Shown here piece by piece: positions 59,262 to 64,000 of a DNA stretch of 64,000 bases. This stretch comes from Microbispora bryophytorum (GTDB lineage Bacteria; Actinomycetota; Actinomycetes; Streptosporangiales; Streptosporangiaceae): positions 1-64,000 of the forward strand of contig NZ_VIRL01000024.1 of NCBI RefSeq assembly GCF_006874465.1, written 5' to 3'. The notes beneath the pieces are model-generated. The model worked only from the letters and a program-made list of their open reading frames with translations. It was not told the DNA's origin and made no database searches. Made by a program: the position numbers and the translations under genes. Position 1 is the first letter of the stretch; each line of letters starts with the position of its first letter.

Positions 59262-59627
59262 TCACTCCTCGCCGGAGAACCTCTCCCAGGCGGACTGCCG
59301 GGTCATGCCGAGCGCGGCGCCGATCCTGGCCCAGGTGGCGCCCCGGTCGCGCGCCCGCTGCACCCAGACCCGCAGGTTGTCCTCGACCTGCGCGCTCACC
59401 TCGGCGATCCGCGGAAGGAACTCCAGGATCTGCTCGACGGTCATGCTCTCGGTGTAGGAGATCTCCGGCGTCTCGACGGTCTGGGCCGCCAGGATCTCGG
59501 CACAGAGCCCGACGCATTCGTTGCAGATGTGGACGCCGGCACCGGCGATCATCTTGGCCACGTCGGTCTTCGGCTTGGAGCAGAACGAGCAGCGGATGTC
59601 CTGTTCCGCCAGAGAAGGAGCCGGCAT
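59262..59627 (-). CDS. ClpX-type C4 zinc finger fused to a helix-turn-helix
   Basis: 121 residues. Residues ~11-45 are the N-terminal zinc-binding domain of ClpX (C13, C16, C35, C38 in [15 protein letters not shown] ... [10 protein letters not shown]). A helical linker leads to a C-terminal DNA-binding-like helix-turn-helix ([22 protein letters not shown], ~95-118). There is no AAA+ domain. It could compete for ClpX substrates or adaptors, or be a regulator tuned by them. Confidence 0.85.
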   Translation of the reverse strand: MPAPSLAEQDIRCSFCSKPKTDVAKMIAGAGVHICNECVGLCAEILAAQTVETPEISYTESMTVEQILEFLPRIAEVSAQVEDNLRVWVQRARDRGATWARIGAALGMTRQSAWERFSGEE

Positions 59628-59750
59628 GTCGCCTCCAAGGGGATAACGTGTCAGGCTGTTCCTGACGCCTGGCCCGAGACTAGGGCGTCAGGAGCAGCCT
59701 GACAATGGATCATCCGGAAAGCGACGTTTCCCGAGCGGCCCTCCCCCGGC

Positions 59751-59957
59751 TCAGCTCTTGGGACCGAAGGCGTGTGGGACCTCTCCCTTGCGTCCACAGC
59801 GCGGGCAGGGCCGGTAGCGCCCGGACCACCAGGTGGCCTTGAGCGTGCCACTGCCCTTGCACTTGGGGCATTTGGCCAGGTAGTTGCGTACGTAGTCGGA
59901 GACGAGCCAGATGCCGAAGAAGGCCCCGGCGAGAACGAGAAAGGTCTGGGAATCCAC
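59751..59957 (-). CDS. Small membrane-anchored zinc-ribbon protein
   Basis: 68 residues. One hydrophobic helix (~4-20) followed by two CxxC pairs (CPKCKGSG ... CPRCGRKG) like a DnaJ-type zinc centre. Presumably a membrane-bound redox or chaperone-like factor. No family name. Confidence 0.65.
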   Translation of the reverse strand: MDSQTFLVLAGAFFGIWLVSDYVRNYLAKCPKCKGSGTLKATWWSGRYRPCPRCGRKGEVPHAFGPKS

Positions 59958-60241
59958 TGTGGCTCCGTAGTCGGGGGACGGGACCGGCGACGAACGCGCC
60001 GCCGTACGGAAGCCGGTCGCGCGGGGGCGCGGTCACCGTCGCTCACCGGCCGGGCGAACAGTGCCGGAGGCGGGCGCGGATCCTCACCCGCACCACAGGT
60101 GCGCGCATGGCCTGCGAGGGAACACGCATCGCCGCCTCCGTGGACACTGGTCGCACGGGAGAGGACGCCGCACGGCCCGGGGCCGGTGACAGCCGGGCGC
60201 CCTTTCGTTGGAGTCACAGGGCCCTGGGCGGCGGCGGCCCC

Positions 60242-61687
60242 TCAGACCCGCTCGGGCTGGAGCTCCACCGCCTGCTCCGCGCCCGCCCGGGGCCGCCGCA
60301 GGACGACGTACGCGGCCACGAAGGCGCTGACCAGCAGGACGAGGGAGACCGTGAAGGCCAGCCGGTAGCCGCCGGTCAGCGCGACCGCCTCGCTCGCCCC
60401 GCCCGCCAGCAGCCCCTCCGTGCGAGAGGCGGCCAGCGTGGACAGCAGCGCGACGCCGACGGCCATCCCGACCTGCTGGGTCGTGTTGAAGAACCCCGAG
60501 ACCAGGCCCGCGTCGTCGGAACGGGCGCCGGACATGCCGAGCGCGGTCAGCGCCGGGAGCACCAGGCCGCCTCCCATGATGAGCACCATCACGGGGAGCA
60601 GGTCGGTCACGTAGCGGGCGTTGGCAGGGACGCGGGTGAGCCAGGCCATCGCGCCGATCAGTAGCACCAGGCCGCCCAGCAGCACGGCACGCGCGCCGAA
60701 GCGGGTGCTCAGCCGTGGGGACACGAACAACGACACCCCCGCGATGGCCAGCGCCGCCGGGAGCATGGCCAGGCCGGTGCCGAGCGCGCCATACCGGAGC
60801 ACCTGCTGCATGAACAGCGCCACCATGATCTGGAAGGCGAACATCGCGCCCAGCGTCAGGACCTGCACCAGGTTGGCCCCGGCGACGGCGCGCGAGCGGA
60901 GAATCCGCAGCGGCATGAGCGGGGTCCGGGCGGTCGCCTGGCGGACGAGGAACGCGGCCAGCAGCACGAGCGACACCGCGCCGAACCACAGGGAGCGCAG
61001 GCCATACCGCTCGATCTGGACAGCGCCGATCTCAACCACGGCGTAGATGCCCAGCATGACACCGACCGTGACCAGCAGGGCGCCGACGGCGTCCGCGCCC
61101 GCCGACAGACCGAGCCCCCGCTCGGCCGGCAGCGCCCGGACCGCCAGCGCGATCGTGACCACGCCGATCGGCACGTTGACGAGGAAGATGTAGTTCCAGC
61201 CCAGCATGTCGGTGAGGACCCCGCCGAGCACCTGGCCCAGCGACGCCCCGGCGGCGCCGGTGAAGCTGAAGACGCCGATGGCCTTCGCCCGCTCCCCCGC
61301 GTCCGTGAAGGTCGTCACCAGGATGCCGAGCACGACCGCCGAGGCAATGGCGCTGCCGACGCCCTGGAGGAACCGGGCGCCGATCAACATCCCCGGCCCG
61401 GTGGCCGCTCCGGCCAGCAGGGAGGCGGCGGCGAAGACGGCGTTGCCCGCCAGGAACACGGCCCGGCGGCCGATCAGGTCGCCCAGCCGGCCCGCCAGCA
61501 GGAGCAGTCCGCCGTACGCGATGAGGTAGGCGTTGACGGTCCAGCTCAGCTCGGCGGGCGCGAAGCCGAGATCCCGCTGGATGGCGGGCATGGCCACGGT
61601 CACGATGCTGCCGTCGAGCACCGTCATCAGCATCGTGGCGGACAGCACGCCCAGCACCAGCCACCGAGATCGGGATATACGCGACAT
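60242..61687 (-). CDS. MFS efflux transporter, DHA2 family (14 TM)
   Basis: 481 residues. Motif A GRLGDLIGRRAVFLAG, 14 hydrophobic segments and motif C-like GASLGQVLGGVLTDMLGW. EmrB/QacA type multidrug export. AGGAGG ribosome-binding site. Same strand and 77 nt downstream of a MarR gene, its probable regulator. Confidence 0.9.
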   Translation of the reverse strand: MSRISRSRWLVLGVLSATMLMTVLDGSIVTVAMPAIQRDLGFAPAELSWTVNAYLIAYGGLLLLAGRLGDLIGRRAVFLAGNAVFAAASLLAGAATGPGMLIGARFLQGVGSAIASAVVLGILVTTFTDAGERAKAIGVFSFTGAAGASLGQVLGGVLTDMLGWNYIFLVNVPIGVVTIALAVRALPAERGLGLSAGADAVGALLVTVGVMLGIYAVVEIGAVQIERYGLRSLWFGAVSLVLLAAFLVRQATARTPLMPLRILRSRAVAGANLVQVLTLGAMFAFQIMVALFMQQVLRYGALGTGLAMLPAALAIAGVSLFVSPRLSTRFGARAVLLGGLVLLIGAMAWLTRVPANARYVTDLLPVMVLIMGGGLVLPALTALGMSGARSDDAGLVSGFFNTTQQVGMAVGVALLSTLAASRTEGLLAGGASEAVALTGGYRLAFTVSLVLLVSAFVAAYVVLRRPRAGAEQAVELQPERV

Positions 61688-61697
61688 GGGGTCGCCT

Positions 61698-61716
61698 CCT
61701 GTTCATGAGGAACAGG
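61698..61716. promoter_or_regulatory. Inverted repeat overlapping the ribosome-binding site of the MFS gene
   Basis: CCTGTTC (61698-61704) and GAACAGG (61710-61716) flank ATGAG. The repeat includes the AGGAGG of the MFS gene, so it could be a MarR operator, or a stem that hides the ribosome-binding site in the RNA. Confidence 0.45.
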
Positions 61717-61764
61717 AAGAACCGTAACAGATAGTTTTGTTGTAGACGATCCCCAACGGACCGA

Positions 61765-62250
61765 TCAGGTGCGGTGGCGCGCCCGCCTAACCGGCTGCGG
61801 CACCTCCACCGCAGTGGCCAGATGGCCGGTGACCAGCCGGTTGAGCGCGCGCACGAGCACCTCCGCCTCCTCCTCGGGCAGCGACCCGAGGGCGGCCCGA
61901 TGAACCCTGTCGACGATCTCCTGGCTGCGCTTGGCCACCTGCGCGCCCTGCTCAGTCACCGCGACGATCCGGGCGCGCCGGTCGATGCTGGACGGACGGC
62001 GCTCGGCGAGGCCGGCCTTCTCCAGCGCGTCGAGGGTGACCACCATCGTGGTCTTGTCCATGTCGCCGAGCTCGGCGAGCTGGATCTGCGTGCGCTCCTC
62101 CTCCATGGCATGGACGAGCACGCAGTGCATGCGCGCCGTCAGGCCGATCTCGGCAAGGGCCGCCGCCATCTGCGTTCGCAGCACGTGGCCGGCATGGTCG
62201 AGCAGGAAGGACAGGTCGGGCTCGTCACGCGAGGGCGCCATGGCGGTCAT
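61765..62250 (-). CDS. MarR-family transcriptional regulator
   Basis: 161 residues. Winged helix (~50-115, LAELGDMDKTTMVVTLDALEKAGLAERRPSSIDRRARIV in outline) between dimerisation helices. It sits directly before the efflux gene and likely represses it until a toxic ligand binds. Confidence 0.9.
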   Translation of the reverse strand: MTAMAPSRDEPDLSFLLDHAGHVLRTQMAAALAEIGLTARMHCVLVHAMEEERTQIQLAELGDMDKTTMVVTLDALEKAGLAERRPSSIDRRARIVAVTEQGAQVAKRSQEIVDRVHRAALGSLPEEEAEVLVRALNRLVTGHLATAVEVPQPVRRARHRT

Positions 62251-62303
62251 GCGCCCAGGCTATCAATTCGTCCGATTGCGGATTATCTCCAAAGGACCTG
62301 CCG

Positions 62304-63170
62304 TCAGAGCATCCGCAGGGCCGCCTCGACCGACGCCCGGCTCGCGGGGACGAGCGGGAGCCGTACGTCGGCGGTCGGGATGCGGCCCTGCGCGTGCAGG
62401 ACGCCCTTCAGGACGGTCGGGTTGGGCTCGGCGAACATGGCCGCCGACATGAGCGACAGCCGGTGGCCGAGAGCGCGGGCGTGCTCGACCTCTCCGGCCC
62501 GCCAGGCCCGGAAGAGCTCGGCGAATTCGCCGGTGCGCAGGTGGGCGGAGGCGAGGATGCCGCCGGATGCGCCCAGAGCGAGCAGCGCGGACAGGAACGG
62601 GTCGTCCCCGGCGAGCACCGCGAAGCCCTCCGGCGGGTCGGCGAGCAGGGCGACCGTGTCGAGGTCGACGCCGCCGACCGCGTGCTTGACCCCGGCCACC
62701 ATGGGCAGCTCGCCCAGCCGGCGCAGCGTGGCCGCGCCCACCGACTGCCCGGTCCGATACGGGATGTTGTAGACGACCAGCGGCACCGGGGTCTGCTCGG
62801 CCAGCGCGGTGAAGTGGGCGAGCACGCCGGCCTCGGACGGGCGGACGAACGCCGGAACCGTCACCAGCGCCGCGTCCGCCTCCCCCTTGAGGGCGCGCAG
62901 CGCCTCGGCCGTGCTCCGCGTGTCGGCCGACCCCGCGCCGACGGTCAGCGTGGCGCCCCGCTCGCGGCAGACCCGGCCGCAGATCTCGATCACCGCGCGC
63001 CGTTCCTCCTCGGCCAGCGTGGCGACCTCCGCGGTGGTGCCGAGCGCGACGAGCCCGGACGCGCCGTCGTCGAGCGCGGCGCGGGCCAGGTCTTCGAGCG
63101 CGTCGAACGCGATCTCGCCGTCCGCGGCGAACGGGGTGATCAGCGGGACGTGGATGCCGGAAAGAGTCAT
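62304..63170 (-). CDS. DapA-superfamily aldolase/lyase
   Basis: 288 residues. Schiff-base K162 (AGVKHAVGGVD) and Y134 (YNIPYRTGQS) are present. GTTAE instead of GTTGE in the pyruvate-binding loop and KH instead of KD after the lysine separate it from true DapA (52185-53099). A catabolic or N-acetylneuraminate/2-keto-acid aldolase-like role is inferred. Divergent from a LysR gene, its probable regulator. Confidence 0.85.
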   Translation of the reverse strand: MTLSGIHVPLITPFAADGEIAFDALEDLARAALDDGASGLVALGTTAEVATLAEEERRAVIEICGRVCRERGATLTVGAGSADTRSTAEALRALKGEADAALVTVPAFVRPSEAGVLAHFTALAEQTPVPLVVYNIPYRTGQSVGAATLRRLGELPMVAGVKHAVGGVDLDTVALLADPPEGFAVLAGDDPFLSALLALGASGGILASAHLRTGEFAELFRAWRAGEVEHARALGHRLSLMSAAMFAEPNPTVLKGVLHAQGRIPTADVRLPLVPASRASVEAALRML

Positions 63171-63205
63171 ACCGCGATCCTTCCGGCGGGCAACCGTGTA
63201 GGTCC

Positions 63206-63240
63206 AGTTCGCCTTTCTGTCGAAACCATTAAGCTGAACT
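63206..63240. promoter_or_regulatory. Candidate LysR operator region
   Basis: AGTTC (63206-63210) and GAACT (63236-63240) flank TTTCTGTCGAAA (63214-63225), a short dyad. They lie in the 71-nt divergent gap between the aldolase and LysR genes, where LysR regulators normally bind. Confidence 0.35.
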
Positions 63241-63241
63241 G

Positions 63242-64000
63242 ATGCTCGATGTCCGCAGACTCCGCCTGCTTCGTGAGCTCGCCCACCGGGGCACGATCGC
63301 GGCCGTGGCCGAGGCGCTGACGTTCACCCCCTCGGCCATCTCCCAGCAGCTCACGGCGCTGGAACGCGAAGCGGGGGTCGCCCTGCTGGAGCGCACCGGG
63401 CGCCGGGTCGTGCTCACCCCCGCCGGGGTGGCGCTGGTGCGGCACGCGGAGGCCGTGCTCGAACGGCTGGAGCAGGCGGCGGCGGAACTCGCCGCGTCGA
63501 GAACCGATCTGTCCGGAACCGGCCTGGCCGGGACCGTGCGGATCGGCGCCTTTCCCACGGCGACCCGCGCCATCCTCCCCTCGGCCCTGGCGGCGCTCGC
63601 CCGCAGTCACCCGGGCCTGGATCCGATGGTGGACGAGGTCGATCCGGTCGAGGTCGCGCCGCGGCTGCGCGCCGGTGAGCTCGACGTCGCCCTGGTCCAC
63701 GAGTACGACTTCGTCCCGGCCGAGCCCGACCTCGCCCTGGACGCCGTCCCCCTCCTCGACGAACCCATGTACCTGGCCACCGTTCACCCCCTCAGCGGAG
63801 AGGGAGACGCGGCCACGCTCCTCACCTGCCGGGACGCGCCCTGGATCGCCTCCACCCCCGGCACGCTCTGCCATGCGATGACCGTGCGCGCCTGCCAGGC
63901 GGCCGGTTTCTCCCCTCGCATACGCCACCACATCGACGACTTCGCCACGGTCCTGGCGATGGTCGCCGTCGGGCAGGGCGTGGCGCTCGTGCCGGAGCTG
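63242..64000 (+). CDS. LysR-family transcriptional regulator (3' partial)
   Basis: 253 residues visible; the frame is open at the window end. N-terminal winged helix (~3-62, LRLLRELAHRGTIAAVAEAL ... SAISQQLTALEREAGVALLERTGRRV) and the periplasmic-binding-like effector domain (~90 onward, GTVRIGAFPTATRAILPSAL). The last ~45 residues of a usual ~300 are missing. Divergent from the DapA-family gene. Confidence 0.9.
   Translation, partial: MLDVRRLRLLRELAHRGTIAAVAEALTFTPSAISQQLTALEREAGVALLERTGRRVVLTPAGVALVRHAEAVLERLEQAAAELAASRTDLSGTGLAGTVRIGAFPTATRAILPSALAALARSHPGLDPMVDEVDPVEVAPRLRAGELDVALVHEYDFVPAEPDLALDAVPLLDEPMYLATVHPLSGEGDAATLLTCRDAPWIASTPGTLCHAMTVRACQAAGFSPRIRHHIDDFATVLAMVAVGQGVALVPEL

Noticed and set aside
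1-64000. tRNA, rRNA, CRISPR arrays, intact insertion sequences
   Set aside because: No cloverleaf-type sequences with a GGTTCRA loop, no spaced repeats and no transposase frames were found by reading.

Overview
The window reads as chromosomal DNA from a high-GC Gram-positive actinomycete. GC is high throughout, many genes start with GTG, ClgR/Rrf2/SARP-type regulators are present, and there is an actinobacterial housekeeping block dapA-rnj ... ftsK-rodZ-like-rimO-pgsA-cinA-clgR. The protein style suggests the Streptosporangiales (Streptosporangium/Nonomuraea/Microbispora relatives), but this is an impression and no phylogenetic marker was tested. No tRNA, rRNA, CRISPR array or intact insertion sequence was recognised.

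Layout. (1) 1-7837: the tail of a secreted CBM35 protein; then a ROK regulator followed by a VanX-type D-Ala-D-Ala dipeptidase, divergent from a binding-protein sugar transporter (lipoprotein plus two permeases, no ATPase) and a NagZ-type GH3 enzyme. This looks like an amino-sugar or cell-wall-fragment uptake unit. (2) 7893-12370: a copper oxidase island with a secreted cupredoxin/Ig-like protein and two tandem Tat-exported two-domain laccases. One laccase has lost most of its type-1 copper ligands and carries a C-terminal domain nearly identical to that of the cupredoxin. (3) 12419-17612: a second ROK regulator with a similar putative operator, a multi-TM protein fused to an endonuclease/exonuclease/phosphatase domain, a cysteine-free Rrf2 regulator, a Nei-like DNA glycosylase and a VOC protein. 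(4) 17974-24658 (minus): clgR, cinA, pgsA, rimO, a RodZ-like protein and ftsK, a core block.

(5) 24669-50348: about 26 kb of accessory genes sitting between ftsK and rnj, which are often close neighbours in actinomycetes. It holds an MmyB-type regulator with NmrA and cupin genes; a compact RiPP-like operon (ThiF/MccB-like adenylating enzyme, a 41-residue putative precursor, a DUF6879 protein, a membrane M50 protease); a pectin/galacturonate catabolic region; and a SARP/AfsR-like regulator beside a DHA2 efflux pump. The catabolic region encodes an IclR regulator, an aldarate-type enolase, an ABC transporter without ATPase, two KdgD paralogues, a PL1 pectate lyase, an alpha-ketoglutarate-semialdehyde dehydrogenase, a uronate dehydrogenase and a glucarate-dehydratase-like enzyme. 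Together these supply nearly every step of the oxidative route pectin -> galacturonate -> galactarate (lactone) -> 5-keto-4-deoxyglucarate -> alpha-ketoglutarate semialdehyde -> alpha-ketoglutarate.

(6) 50398-53099: rnj and dapA. (7) 53356-64000: small regulators and stress genes, including a UTRA-type GntR, RadC, a GntR protein with two winged-helix domains and no effector domain, a frameshifted coiled-coil gene, DUF2306, two DJ-1/PfpI-superfamily proteins (one an AraC-type GlxA/FtrA regulator), a SnoaL-like protein, a ClpX-type zinc finger fused to a helix-turn-helix, a MarR-MFS pair, a DapA-family aldolase, and a LysR gene cut by the window end.

The best candidates for something undescribed are the four-gene RiPP-like operon at 27219-30429 and the copper pair: a T1-site-deficient laccase and a cupredoxin sharing one C-terminal domain.
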